From NCBI RefSeq assembly GCF_003626645.1, contig NZ_RBAM01000015.1:1-64000 (forward strand): DNA of 64,000 nucleotides. Direction: 5' to 3'. Positions 34,770 to 44,900 of this stretch are shown in pieces. The stretch's first letter is position 1. Each line of letters opens with the position of its first letter. The position numbers and the translations under genes are program-made. Source of the DNA: Streptomyces klenkii. Its GTDB lineage: Bacteria; Actinomycetota; Actinomycetes; Streptomycetales; Streptomycetaceae. The notes below the pieces were generated by a model that saw nothing but the letters and a program-made list of their open reading frames with translations, was not told where the DNA came from and searched no databases.

Positions 34770-35705
34770 ATGGGTCTGCCCGTTCCCCTGTCCGGTGTCG
34801 TCCCGCCGCTCTGCACGCCGCTGACCCCGTCGGGCGAGGTCGACACCCGCTCGCTGGGGTCCCTCGTGGAGCACGTGCTCGCGGCCGGCGCGCACGGCGT
34901 GTTCGTGCTCGGGTCCAGCGGGGAGACCGCCTGCCTGAGCGACGCCCAGCGCCGCACCGCGCTGCGGGCCGCCGTCGACGCGGTCGCCGGCCGGGTGCCC
35001 GTGCTCGCCGGGGTCATCGACATGACGACCGCCCGCGTCCTGGACCACGCGCGCGCGGCCGCCGCCCTGGGCGCGGACGCGCTCGTCGCCACCGCGCCCT
35101 TCTACGTGACGACCCATCCGGCCGAGGTCCGGGACCACTTCCGCCGCATCCGCGAGGGCGCCGGGCTGCCGCTCTTCGCGTACGACATCCCGCAGTTCGT
35201 CCACACCAAGCTGGATGCCGGGACCCTTCTCGCCCTGGCCGAGGACGGGACCGCCGCCGGGCTCAAGGACAGCAGCGGTGACCTCGGCGCGCTGCGCCGG
35301 CTCCTCGTCGAGCTGCGCCGGCGCGGCCTGGACGGCACGTTCGCCGTCCTGACCGGGTCCGAACTGGCGGTCGACGCGGCCCTGCTGGCGGGTGCCCACG
35401 GCGTCGTCCCGGGGCTGGGCAACGTGGACCCGGCCGGCTACGTACGGCTGTACGAGCACGCCCGGGCCGGCCGCTGGCCCGAGGCGGCCGCCGAACAGGA
35501 CCGGCTCGCGGCCCTGTTCGCGCTGGTCGAGGCGGGCGACCTCACCGGCATGAGCCCGACCGCGTCCGCCCTGGGCGGCTTCAAGGCCGCCCTGCACCTG
35601 CTCGGCGTCATCGGCTGCCCGGCGACGGCTGCGCCGCTGCGCCCCCTGTCCGGCGAGGCCGTGGACGCCGTGCGGCAGCACTTGGCGCGGGCCGGGCTGC
35701 TGTGA
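34770..35705 (+). CDS. DapA/NAL-family aldolase-lyase
   Basis: This 311-aa TIM-barrel protein belongs to the dihydrodipicolinate synthase/N-acetylneuraminate lyase family, which forms a Schiff base with pyruvate or a similar keto acid. The Schiff-base lysine is K166 in AGLKDSSGD, the catalytic tyrosine Y138 in FAYDIPQ, and the carboxylate-binding loop is VLGSSGE (GTTGE in true DapA). The changed loop and the isolated position make lysine biosynthesis less likely than catabolic aldolase activity. The ATG has GGAAAGGCGG upstream, and a hairpin follows the stop. Confidence 0.82.
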   Translation: MGLPVPLSGVVPPLCTPLTPSGEVDTRSLGSLVEHVLAAGAHGVFVLGSSGETACLSDAQRRTALRAAVDAVAGRVPVLAGVIDMTTARVLDHARAAAALGADALVATAPFYVTTHPAEVRDHFRRIREGAGLPLFAYDIPQFVHTKLDAGTLLALAEDGTAAGLKDSSGDLGALRRLLVELRRRGLDGTFAVLTGSELAVDAALLAGAHGVVPGLGNVDPAGYVRLYEHARAGRWPEAAAEQDRLAALFALVEAGDLTGMSPTASALGGFKAALHLLGVIGCPATAAPLRPLSGEAVDAVRQHLARAGLL

Positions 35706-35720
35706 CCCCGGACGGGGTCA
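35703..35720 (+). terminator. Compact hairpin at the stop of the DapA-like gene
   Basis: TGACCCC and GGGGTCA form a seven-bp stem with a four-base loop that begins with the gene's own TGA stop codon. It could end the transcript or protect its 3' end. Confidence 0.5.
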
Positions 35721-35822
35721 CGGTCGCCGGGATCCCGGGCGATGTCAGACCCTCGGGCTAGCGTGTACGGACAACGCGGCAACACAGCGACGCGGCGCAT
35801 GCGCACACTCCGGAGGCACCTC

Positions 35823-36200
35823 ATGGCCCAGTCCGCTCCCCTCAAGGCCCGCGCGCGGGTCAGGGAATTCGCGCTCTCGCTGCCGGGCACCGCCGAGGAG
35901 TTCCCCTGGGAGGAGGACGCCGTCGTCAAGGTCAACAAGAAGATCTTCGTCTTCCTCGGCTCCGAGGGGAACGCCGAGTCGCCCGGCATCTCGGTCAAGC
36001 TCAAGGACGAGGAGGTGCACGGCCACGCCCTGGCCGTCCCCGGCGCGGCGCCCACGGGCTACGGCCTCGGGAGGCACGGCTGGGTGTCCGTTCCGCTCAC
36101 CGGGGAGAGCGCCCCGGCGGAGGTGCTGTGCGACTGGGTGGAAGAGAGCTACCGGACCATTGCCCCGAAGCGGCTCGTCGCGGAGCTCGACGCCCGCTGA
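35823..36200 (+). CDS. MmcQ/YjbR-like protein
   Basis: This 125-aa protein resembles the MmcQ/YjbR (DUF419) family, with FALSLPGTAEEFPW near the start, then VVKVNKKIFVFLG and the C-terminal ESYRTIAPKRL. The biochemical role of this family is unclear; a double-wing fold suggests DNA or ligand binding. The ATG at 35823 is preceded by a strong GGAGG. An in-frame extension to 35742 lacks coding bias. Confidence 0.8.
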   Translation: MAQSAPLKARARVREFALSLPGTAEEFPWEEDAVVKVNKKIFVFLGSEGNAESPGISVKLKDEEVHGHALAVPGAAPTGYGLGRHGWVSVPLTGESAPAEVLCDWVEESYRTIAPKRLVAELDAR

Positions 36201-36259
36201 GGCCGGCGGATGCCCGTTGAGGCCGGCCGAGGCGAGCCGGAGCCGCCTGAGGCGAGGTC

Positions 36260-36288
36260 TTGTGAAAACTGGAACCTGTTCTTAGCAT
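36260..36288 (+). promoter_or_regulatory. Promoter of the beta-oxidation operon with KstR-like box
   Basis: TTGTGA (36260-36265) and TAGCAT (36283-36288) are separated by 17 bases, a good vegetative promoter. The inverted repeat AACTGGAACCTGTTCTTAGC at 36267-36286 fills the spacer and overlaps the -10. It contains the TNNAACNNGTTNNA pattern of KstR-type TetR regulators (lipid/sterol catabolism) with minor deviation at the last position. A repressor bound here would block transcription of the genes from 36405. Confidence 0.5.
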
Positions 36289-36404
36289 CGCGAGTGTTAC
36301 AGCAGTTGTGTCACAGAGGGTGTGCCGCAAGAGGTTGTACCCACAAGGGACATGTCGCAGGGGACATGCCCCATGGTCGTGTCACCGACGCACAGGGGGT
36401 CCGG

Positions 36405-37547
36405 ATGACCGGGACGGCGGCCGGCGGTCCGCTCAGCGGCGTGCGCGTGGTCGAGCTCGCGGGCATCGGGCCGGGCCCGTTCGCCGCCATGCTGCTGGCC
36501 GACCTCGGGGCGGACGTCGTCCGCGTCGACCGGCCGGACGGGCCGGGCCTGCACATCGCCCCGTCCCGCGACGTCACCAACCGGAACAAGCGCTCGGTGA
36601 CGGCCGACCTCAAGACCGAGGACGGCCGGCGCGCGGTCCTCGACCTCGCCGCCCGGGCCGACGTCCTCATCGAGGGCTACCGGCCGGGCGTCGCCGAGCG
36701 GCTCGGCGTCGGCCCCGACGCGTGCCTCGCCCGCAACCCCCGCCTCGTGTACGGGCGGATGACCGGCTGGGGCCAGCACGGCCCCCTCGCCGACACCGCC
36801 GGCCACGACATCGCGTACATCGCCGTCACCGGCGCCCTCGGCCTGTCCGGCCCGGCCGACGGCCCGCCCGCCTTCCCCGCCAACCTCCTCGGCGACTTCG
36901 GCGGCGGCGCCCTCTACCTCGTCGTCGGCGTCCTCGCCGCCCTCCACCACGCCCGCGCGGGCGGCGCCGGGCAGGTCGTCGACGCCGCCATCGTCGACGG
37001 CACCGCGCATCTGACCGCGCTCATCCACGGCATGATGGCGGCCGGCGCCTGGCAGGACCGGCGCGAGGCCAACTTCTTCGACGGCGGCTCCCCCTTCTAC
37101 GGCACGTACGAGACGGCCGACGGCGGGCACATGGCGGTCGGCGCGCTGGAACAGCGGTTCTACGTGCAGTTCATGGAGCTCCTCGGCCTGCCGGAGACGG
37201 CCCCCGCCCGCGAGGACCCCGCCCGCTGGGGCGAGCTGCGCGCCGCCATCGCCGCCCGCTTCCGGGAGCGCACCCGCGCCGAGTGGACGGCCGTCTTCGA
37301 CGGCTCGGACGCCTGCGTCGCCCCCGTGCTGTCGCTGCGCGAGGCCCCCGCCCACCCCCACCTCGCGGCCCGCGGCACGTTCGTCGAGCACGAGGGTCTC
37401 ACCCAGCCCGCCCCCGCCCCGCGCTTCTCGGCCACCCCCGGCTCCGTACGCCGCCCGCCCGCCCGGCCCGGCACGGACACCGCCGAGGTGGCGCGGGACT
37501 GGGACGTCCCCAGCCTCGACTCGCTCCCGAAGGGCCCGCACAGATGA
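36405..37547 (+). CDS. Alpha-methylacyl-CoA racemase-like CoA-transferase family III enzyme
   Basis: This 380-aa CaiB/BaiF-family protein looks like alpha-methylacyl-CoA racemase (AMACR/MCR), which inverts 2-methyl branched acyl-CoAs so that beta-oxidation can proceed. The key pair H134 (AGHDIAY) and D164 (LLGDFGGGA) is 30 residues apart, as in mycobacterial MCR. NRNKRSVTADLK and GQVVDAAIVDG are family signatures. I chose the ATG at 36405 (GGGGG six bases upstream). It is the first gene of the racemase-dehydrogenase-thiolase-FadB operon and overlaps the dehydrogenase start. Confidence 0.87.
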   Translation: MTGTAAGGPLSGVRVVELAGIGPGPFAAMLLADLGADVVRVDRPDGPGLHIAPSRDVTNRNKRSVTADLKTEDGRRAVLDLAARADVLIEGYRPGVAERLGVGPDACLARNPRLVYGRMTGWGQHGPLADTAGHDIAYIAVTGALGLSGPADGPPAFPANLLGDFGGGALYLVVGVLAALHHARAGGAGQVVDAAIVDGTAHLTALIHGMMAAGAWQDRREANFFDGGSPFYGTYETADGGHMAVGALEQRFYVQFMELLGLPETAPAREDPARWGELRAAIAARFRERTRAEWTAVFDGSDACVAPVLSLREAPAHPHLAARGTFVEHEGLTQPAPAPRFSATPGSVRRPPARPGTDTAEVARDWDVPSLDSLPKGPHR

Positions 37548-38686
37548 AGCGCCAGATCTTCACCGCCGACCACGAGGCCTTCCGCGGCACCGTCCGCGCC
37601 TTCCTCGCCAAGGAGGTCGCCCCGCACTACGAGCAGTGGGAGCGCGACGGCATCGTCTCGCGCGAGGCGTGGCGGGCGGCGGGCCGCCAGGGCCTGCTCG
37701 GGCTCGCCGTGCCCGAGGAGTACGGCGGCGGTGGCTCCGCCGACTTCCGCTACAGCGCCGTGCTCACCGAGGAGTTCACCCGCGCCGGCGCCGCCGGCCT
37801 CGCCGTCGGGCTGCACAACGACATCGTCGGGCCGTATCTGACGGGGCTCGCCACCGAGGAGCAGAAGCGCCGCTGGCTGCCCGGCTTCTGCACGGGCGAG
37901 ATCATCACCGCCGTCGCGATGACCGAGCCGGGCGCCGGCTCCGACCTCCAGGGCATCCGCACCTCCGCCGAGGACCGCGGCGACCACTGGCTCCTCAACG
38001 GCTCCAAGACCTTCATCTCCAACGGCATCCTCGCCGACCTCGTGGTCGTCGTGGCGCGCACGACGCCCGAGGGCGGGGCCAAGGGCCTGAGCCTGCTCGT
38101 CGTCGAGCGCGGCATGGCGGGCTTCGAGCGCGGCCGCAACCTCGACAAGATCGGGCAGAAGGCGCAGGACACCGCCGAGCTGTTCTTCCACGACGTCCGC
38201 GTGCCCAAGGAGAACCTCCTGGGCGAGCTCCACGGCGGCTTCGTCCACCTGATGACCAACCTCGCCCAGGAGCGGATGAACATCGCCGTGGCCGGGATCG
38301 CCGCCGCCGAGCACCTGCTGGAGATCACCACCGCGTACGTCAAGGAGCGCGAGGCGTTCGGCCGCCCGCTCGCCAAGTTGCAGCACGTCCGCTTCGAGAT
38401 CGCCGAGATGGCCACCGAGTGCGCCGTGACCCGCGCGTTCCTGGACCGCTGCATCGCCGAGCACACGGCCGGCACGCTCGACGCCGTGCACGCCTCCATG
38501 GCCAAGTGGTGGGCGACGGAGCTGCAAAAGCGCGTCGCCGACCGCTGTCTGCAACTGCACGGCGGGTACGGGTACATGAGCGAGTACCCGGTCGCGAAGG
38601 CGTACACCGACGGCCGGATCCAGACGATCTACGGCGGCACCACCGAGATCATGAAGGAGATCATCGGCCGTTCCCTGCTCTCCTGA
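37544..38686 (+). CDS. Acyl-CoA dehydrogenase (LCAD/IVD-like)
   Basis: This FAD enzyme introduces the 2,3-double bond in acyl-CoAs. The 380-aa protein has AMTEPGAGSD and FISNG at the flavin/substrate site. The candidate catalytic base is E243 in LAQERMN, the position used by long-chain and isovaleryl-CoA dehydrogenases; the alternative C-terminal position (IYGGTTE) has G instead of E. Its ATG overlaps the racemase stop as ATGA. This placement suggests branched or long-chain substrates. Confidence 0.92.
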   Translation: MKRQIFTADHEAFRGTVRAFLAKEVAPHYEQWERDGIVSREAWRAAGRQGLLGLAVPEEYGGGGSADFRYSAVLTEEFTRAGAAGLAVGLHNDIVGPYLTGLATEEQKRRWLPGFCTGEIITAVAMTEPGAGSDLQGIRTSAEDRGDHWLLNGSKTFISNGILADLVVVVARTTPEGGAKGLSLLVVERGMAGFERGRNLDKIGQKAQDTAELFFHDVRVPKENLLGELHGGFVHLMTNLAQERMNIAVAGIAAAEHLLEITTAYVKEREAFGRPLAKLQHVRFEIAEMATECAVTRAFLDRCIAEHTAGTLDAVHASMAKWWATELQKRVADRCLQLHGGYGYMSEYPVAKAYTDGRIQTIYGGTTEIMKEIIGRSLLS

Positions 38687-38801
38687 TCCGCCCGCTCCGC
38701 TGTTCCGCCCGCCCTCCTGTTCCGCCGCCCTCCTGATCCGCCCGCCGGCAACCCACCGGCAGCCCGCCACAGCCCGCCCCCGCCCCGAAAGGCCCACGAC
38801 C

Positions 38802-40016
<1,215 letters not shown>

Positions 40017-40116
40017 CCCCCCCCCGAGGCCGGTCACAAGACGTGCCGGCCCCCGGCCCGGCCCCCCATCCCACCAGTCCGGCGACTGACGACACACCCC
40101 CATGGAGAGCATCCAC

Positions 40117-42291
40117 ATGAGCGAGCGCAGCACCATCCGCTGGGAGCGGAGCGACGACGGCGTCGTCACCCTCGTCCTGGACGACCCCGAGCAGTCCGCC
40201 AACACCATGAGCGAGGCATTCAAGGCCTCCCTCACGGCGGTCGCCGACCGCCTGGAGGCGGAGCTCCGGGCGGACCCGGCGTCCGTGCGCGGCGTCATCT
40301 TCACCTCGGCGAAGAAGAGCTTCTTCGCCGGCGGCGACCTGCGCGAGCTGATCGCCGCGACCCCCGCCGACGCGCAGCGCGTCTTCGAGGGCAGCATGGT
40401 CATCAAGCGCGACCTGCGCCGCATCGAGACCCTCGGCGTGCCCGTCGTCGCCGCCGTCAACGGCGCGGCCCTCGGCGGCGGCTACGAGATCGCGCTCGCC
40501 TGCCACCACCGCATCGCCCTGGACACCCCCGGCACGAAGATCGGCCTCCCCGAGGTCACCCTCGGCCTGCTGCCCGGAGGCGGCGGCGTCACCCGTACGG
40601 TACGGCTCCTCGGCATCACCGACGCCCTGCTCAAGGTGCTGCTCCAGGGCACGCAGTACGACGCGCGGCGCGCCCTGGAGGCGGGTCTCGTCCACGAGGT
40701 GGCCGCCGACCGGGACGAACTCCTGGCCAAGGCCGGGGCCTTCATCGACGCGCACCCGGCGTCGCAGCAGCCCTGGAACGTCAAGGGCTACAAGATCCCC
40801 GGTGGTACGCCGGCGAGCCCCCGCTTCGCCGCGAACCTGCCGGCCTTCCCGGCGAGCCTGCGCAAGCAGCTCGGCGGCGCCCCCTACCCGGCGCCGCGCA
40901 ACATCCTGGCCGCCGCGGTCGAGGGCTCCCAGGTCGACTTCGAGACCGCGCAGGTCATCGAGGCCCGCTACTTCACCGAGCTCGTCACCGGCCGCACCTC
41001 GAAGAACATGATCCAGGCGTTCTTCTTCGACCTCCAGGCCGTCAACTCCGGTGCGAGCCGCCCGGACGGCGTCGCCCCCCGCCAGGTGCGGAAGGTCGCC
41101 GTCCTCGGCGCCGGCATGATGGGCGCGGGCATCGCCTACGCCTGCGCCAAGGCCGGCATCGAGGTCGTCCTCAAGGACGTGTCGGAGGAGGCCGCGCGCA
41201 AGGGCAAGGCCTACTCCGAGGGCCTGCTGGCCAAGGCGCTCGCCAGGGGCCGCACCACGGAGGAGAAGCGGGACGCCCTGCTCGCCCGCATCACCCCCAC
41301 CGCGGACGTGGCCGCCCTCGCCGGCTGCGACGCCGTCATCGAGGCGGTCTTCGAGGACACCGCGCTCAAGCAGAAGGTCTTCCAGGAGGTCCAGCAGGTC
41401 GTCGCGCCCGACGCGCTGCTGTGCTCCAACACCTCCACGCTGCCCATCACCGTCCTCGCGGAGGGCGTCGAGCGGCCCGCGGACTTCGTGGGCCTGCACT
41501 TCTTCTCGCCCGTCGACAAGATGCCGCTCGTCGAGATCATCAAGGGCGAGCGGACCGGCGACGAGGCGCTCGCCCGCGCCTTCGACCTCGTGCGGCAGAT
41601 CCGTAAGACGCCCATCGTCGTCAACGACTCGCGCGGCTTCTTCACCTCGCGCGTCATCGGCCGGTTCATCAACGAGGGCGTGGCCATGGTCGGCGAGGGC
41701 GCCGACCCGGCCTCGGTCGAGCAGGCCGCCGCGCAGGCCGGGTACCCGGCGAAGGTGCTCTCCCTCATGGACGAGCTGACCTTCACCCTGCCGCGGAAGA
41801 TCCGCGAGGAGACGCGGCGCGCCGTGGAGGCCGACGGCGGGACGTGGACGCCGCACCCCGCGGACGCGGTCATCGACCGCATGGTCGAGGAGTTCGGCCG
41901 CACGGGCCGCAGCGGCGGCGCCGGCTTCTACGACTACGCGGACGGCAAGCGGGCCGGGCTGTGGCCGGGGCTGCGCGAGCACTTCACGCGCGAGGACGCG
42001 GCCGTCCCCTTCGAGGACATGAAGGAGCGGATGCTGTTCTCGGAGGCGCTGGACACGGTCCGCTGCCTGGAGGAGGGCGTCCTGACGTCCGTCGCGGACG
42101 CCAACATCGGCTCGATCCTCGGCATCGGCTTCCCCGGCTGGACGGGCGGCGCCTTGCAGTACATCAACGGTTACGAGGGCGGTCCGGCGGGCTTCGTGAC
42201 CCGCGCGCGGGAGCTCGCGGCGACGTACGGCGAGCGGTTCGAGCCTTCGGCTCTGCTGCTGGAGAAGGCGGAGCGGGGGGAGCGGTTCTAG
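40117..42291 (+). CDS. fadB: FadB-like enoyl-CoA hydratase/3-hydroxyacyl-CoA dehydrogenase
   Basis: This is the bifunctional beta-oxidation enzyme. The N-terminal crotonase half shows FFAGGDLREL, GAALGGGYEIALACHH and PEVTLGLLPGGGG; the dehydrogenase half has the NAD motif VAVLGAGMMGAGIAYACAKAG and HFFSPVDKMPLVEII, followed by the C-terminal helical domains. At 724 aa it is close to E. coli FadB (729). I chose the ATG at 40117, with GGAG nine bases upstream; an ATG five codons earlier is part of that leader. It ends the operon and converges with a MerR gene 22 bases away. Confidence 0.94.
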   Translation: MSERSTIRWERSDDGVVTLVLDDPEQSANTMSEAFKASLTAVADRLEAELRADPASVRGVIFTSAKKSFFAGGDLRELIAATPADAQRVFEGSMVIKRDLRRIETLGVPVVAAVNGAALGGGYEIALACHHRIALDTPGTKIGLPEVTLGLLPGGGGVTRTVRLLGITDALLKVLLQGTQYDARRALEAGLVHEVAADRDELLAKAGAFIDAHPASQQPWNVKGYKIPGGTPASPRFAANLPAFPASLRKQLGGAPYPAPRNILAAAVEGSQVDFETAQVIEARYFTELVTGRTSKNMIQAFFFDLQAVNSGASRPDGVAPRQVRKVAVLGAGMMGAGIAYACAKAGIEVVLKDVSEEAARKGKAYSEGLLAKALARGRTTEEKRDALLARITPTADVAALAGCDAVIEAVFEDTALKQKVFQEVQQVVAPDALLCSNTSTLPITVLAEGVERPADFVGLHFFSPVDKMPLVEIIKGERTGDEALARAFDLVRQIRKTPIVVNDSRGFFTSRVIGRFINEGVAMVGEGADPASVEQAAAQAGYPAKVLSLMDELTFTLPRKIREETRRAVEADGGTWTPHPADAVIDRMVEEFGRTGRSGGAGFYDYADGKRAGLWPGLREHFTREDAAVPFEDMKERMLFSEALDTVRCLEEGVLTSVADANIGSILGIGFPGWTGGALQYINGYEGGPAGFVTRARELAATYGERFEPSALLLEKAERGERF

Positions 42292-42313
42292 CCGTCCCGG
42301 CAGCCGCCGTTCG

Positions 42314-43078
42314 TCAGCCCCGCTCCGCGTCCTCGTAGGCCGTGCGCAGCTCGTCGTTCAGGGAGCGCTGGAAGGCGGTGACCAGCGCCTGGACGACGAG
42401 CGGCTGCATGTGGGCCGACAGCGACTTCATCGCCGCGACGTCCGGCGTGCGCGTCTCCACCTCGTCGCGGAAGAGCCGCGACAGCTCCCGCGCGGTGGCG
42501 CGGGCGTGCTCCAGCAGCACCGTCCGCGCGGCGAGGATCGCCTCCGGGGCGATCGGCACGTCCAGCAGCCGGACGCCCAGGTGGAGGAGGCCGGGGTCGA
42601 CCCGGAAGCCGCCGCCGGAGCCGTCCCGTTCCAGGACGTTCATCGCGGCGAGCCGGTCGACGTCCTCCTCGGTCAGGGCGCGGCCCGCCCGCCGCTCCAG
42701 CTCCTCCCGGCTCGTGTCCTCGGCCTCGTCCGGCATCCAGGAGGTCACGAGGGCGCGGTGGATGGCCAGGTCCTGGGCGCTGAGGCCCTCGGGCAGCCGG
42801 TTCAGGTAGCGCTCGATGGCGGCGAGGGTGAGGCCCTGGCGCTGGAGTTCCTCGATGAGGGCGAGCCGGGAGAGGTGGCCGGGCCCGTAGCGCCCGACCC
42901 GGCGGGGGCCGAGCTCGGGCGGGGGCAGCAGCCCGCGGGTGCTGTAGAAGCGCACGGTCCGGACGGTCACCCCGGCCCGGGCGGCCAGCTCGTCCACCGT
43001 CAGGGCCGGTTCACCGGTCTCCGTCCCGGTCCCGGTCTCCGCACCCGTCCCGGTCCCCGTCTCCGCTTCCGTGGCCAT
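42314..43078 (-). CDS. MerR-family transcriptional regulator
   Basis: This 254-aa regulator has a MerR helix-turn-helix (TVDELAARAGVTVRTVRFYSTRGLLPP) and the wing LGPRRVGRYG, then an alpha-helical dimerisation and effector region without clustered cysteines, so it is not a typical metal sensor. The first ~25 residues are a low-complexity Glu-Thr-Gly-Thr repeat. The ATG at 43078 has GAGGTG upstream. It converges on fadB and may control the fad operon; that is inference. Confidence 0.85.
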   Translation of the reverse strand: MATEAETGTGTGAETGTGTETGEPALTVDELAARAGVTVRTVRFYSTRGLLPPPELGPRRVGRYGPGHLSRLALIEELQRQGLTLAAIERYLNRLPEGLSAQDLAIHRALVTSWMPDEAEDTSREELERRAGRALTEEDVDRLAAMNVLERDGSGGGFRVDPGLLHLGVRLLDVPIAPEAILAARTVLLEHARATARELSRLFRDEVETRTPDVAAMKSLSAHMQPLVVQALVTAFQRSLNDELRTAYEDAERG

Positions 43079-43154
43079 GGGCGGCACCTCGCTCTCTGTT
43101 CCGCACCCGTCGGTGTCGAACAGTATTGCTGTGCCACCGCCGCTGTGAAACCGG

Positions 43155-43195
43155 CGGCGGCCCGCCCCGCGCCTCGTGCACGGGGCGGGCCGCCG
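43155..43195 (-). terminator. Strong terminator of the M1 peptidase gene
   Basis: A perfect 15-bp GC-only stem (43155-43169 with 43181-43195) and an 11-base loop begin seven bases past the stop of the leftward M1 peptidase gene. It lies upstream of the MerR gene and should isolate the two. Confidence 0.8.
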
Positions 43196-43201
43196 GAGCG
43201 G

Positions 43202-44713
43202 TCAGTGCCGGTGGGCGCGCTCCGCGTCCTGGATCTGCTTCCAGGACTTGGGCGGAATGAGACCGGAGGTCACGGACTTCTTCGCCTTCGCGGCCTTGCC
43301 GTCCGCGGCCGGAGCCGGCAGCGTGGCCGGCTTCGACGGCTGGAACAGCCAGGTGTCGAAGAGCGGGGCGAGCTGCTTGCCGGTGGCCTTCTCGGCGAAC
43401 TTCACGAAGTCCTGCACGGAGGCGTTGCCGTAGCGCTTCTCCGCCGGCCACTGCTTGAGGATCGAGAAGAACGCCTTGTCCCCGACGGTGTTGCGCAGCG
43501 CCTGGAGGGCGACGGCCCCGCGGTTGTAGACGGCGCGGTCGAACTGCCGGTCCGCGCCCGGGTCACCGGGCTTGACCTTCCAGAAGTCGTTCTCGGCGGG
43601 GACGCTGTTGTAGATGTACTCGGCGAGCTCCTGGGCCGTGCCCTCGCCCTCCTTCTCCGACCACAGCCACTGGGCGTACGTGGCGAAGCCCTCGTTCACC
43701 CAGATGTCGCGCCAGTCCTTGACGGAGACGCTGTCGCCGAACCACTGGTGGGCGAGCTCGTGCACGACGACCGACTGGTTGGCGCCGTTCGCGAACGACG
43801 AGGGGCTGTAGAAGGGCCGGGTCTGGGTCTCCAGGGCGTAGGAGGACGTCACGTTCGGCACGTACCCGCCGACGGCGGTGAAGGGGTACGGCCCGAAGAC
43901 CGTGCTCTCCCAGTCGGTGATCTCCGCGGTGCGCTCGATGCTGGCCTTGGCGGAGGAGAGGTTGTCGCCGAGGTCCTTGCTGTAGGCGTTGACGACGGGC
44001 AGGCCGCTCGCGGTCGTGTCCGTGGTGATGTCGAACTTGCCGACGGCGAGGGTCGTCAGATAGCTGGCCTGGGGCTTGGTGGAGCGCCAGTTGTAGCGCG
44101 TCCAGCCGAGCTTGGAGGTCTGGGAGGCGAGCACGCCGTTGCTGATGGCCTGGACGTCGTCCGGTACGGACACGGAGATGTCGTAAGTGGCCTTGTCGGT
44201 GGGGTGATCGTTGCTGGGGAACCACCAGGCCGCCGACTCCGGTTCCTGGGCGATGACACCGCCGTCGGGGGTGCGCTTCCACGCCGAGTAGCCATTGACC
44301 TTCACGGCGGAGGGGACGCCGCTGTAGCGGACCACGACGCTGACGGGCTTGCCCTTCTCCAGCGGCCCGGCAGGGGTGATCTCCAGCTCGTGGGCGCCCG
44401 ACTGCTTGTGGGCGGCCTTCTTGCCGTTGACGAGCACCTCGCTCACGTCGAGCGTGAAGTCGAGGTTGAACCGGGACAGCGCCTGGGTGGGGGTCGCGAG
44501 CAGGGTCGCCGTGCCCTCCAGCCGGTCCGTCTTCGGCTGGTACTTCAGCCGCAGGTCGTAGTGGGAGACGTCGTAGCCGCCGTTGCCGGAGTCGGGGTAG
44601 TACGAGTCCCCGACACCCGGGGCGCCGGGCGTGGCGTCCGCCGCCGAGGCCGGGACCGCGAGCAGCAGGAAGGCGGCAGCGGCCGTGCTCGGAACGATGA
44701 GTCTCTGACGCAC
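43202..44713 (-). CDS. Secreted M1-family metallopeptidase
   Basis: This 503-aa peptidase starts with a clear Sec signal peptide (LIVPSTAAAAFLLLAVPASA, cleavage near ASAAD). HELAH is at 318-322 and NEGFATY supplies the next glutamate. The usual GxMEN motif is replaced by YALETQTRP, keeping the glutamate. Like most short Streptomyces secreted M1 enzymes it lacks the C-terminal ERAP-like domain. The start is a GTG with GGAG six bases upstream. It stands alone, is divergent from the X-Pro peptidase gene, and is a paralogue of the enzyme at 26200. Confidence 0.9.
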   Translation of the reverse strand: MRQRLIVPSTAAAAFLLLAVPASAADATPGAPGVGDSYYPDSGNGGYDVSHYDLRLKYQPKTDRLEGTATLLATPTQALSRFNLDFTLDVSEVLVNGKKAAHKQSGAHELEITPAGPLEKGKPVSVVVRYSGVPSAVKVNGYSAWKRTPDGGVIAQEPESAAWWFPSNDHPTDKATYDISVSVPDDVQAISNGVLASQTSKLGWTRYNWRSTKPQASYLTTLAVGKFDITTDTTASGLPVVNAYSKDLGDNLSSAKASIERTAEITDWESTVFGPYPFTAVGGYVPNVTSSYALETQTRPFYSPSSFANGANQSVVVHELAHQWFGDSVSVKDWRDIWVNEGFATYAQWLWSEKEGEGTAQELAEYIYNSVPAENDFWKVKPGDPGADRQFDRAVYNRGAVALQALRNTVGDKAFFSILKQWPAEKRYGNASVQDFVKFAEKATGKQLAPLFDTWLFQPSKPATLPAPAADGKAAKAKKSVTSGLIPPKSWKQIQDAERAHRH

Positions 44714-44900
44714 GAGTCACTCCAACTCGTAGAGGAGAACGATCACTCGAAGCCTATGTACTCACCAACCACGGGGGAATGTCCATGGCGCCTTCCGACA
44801 TGTGATCGACATACCTGCGTCACGAGGCGGGACGGCCGTCAACTCCTGAAGTCGTCGTCACCCCTTCTGTTTCCGGCCCCGGCGGCGCTACGGTCCGGCC

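Noticed and set aside
34770..35705. Naming this gene dapA
   Set aside because: The carboxylate loop is GSSGE rather than GTTGE and the gene has no lysine-pathway neighbours; the family is sure, the role is not.
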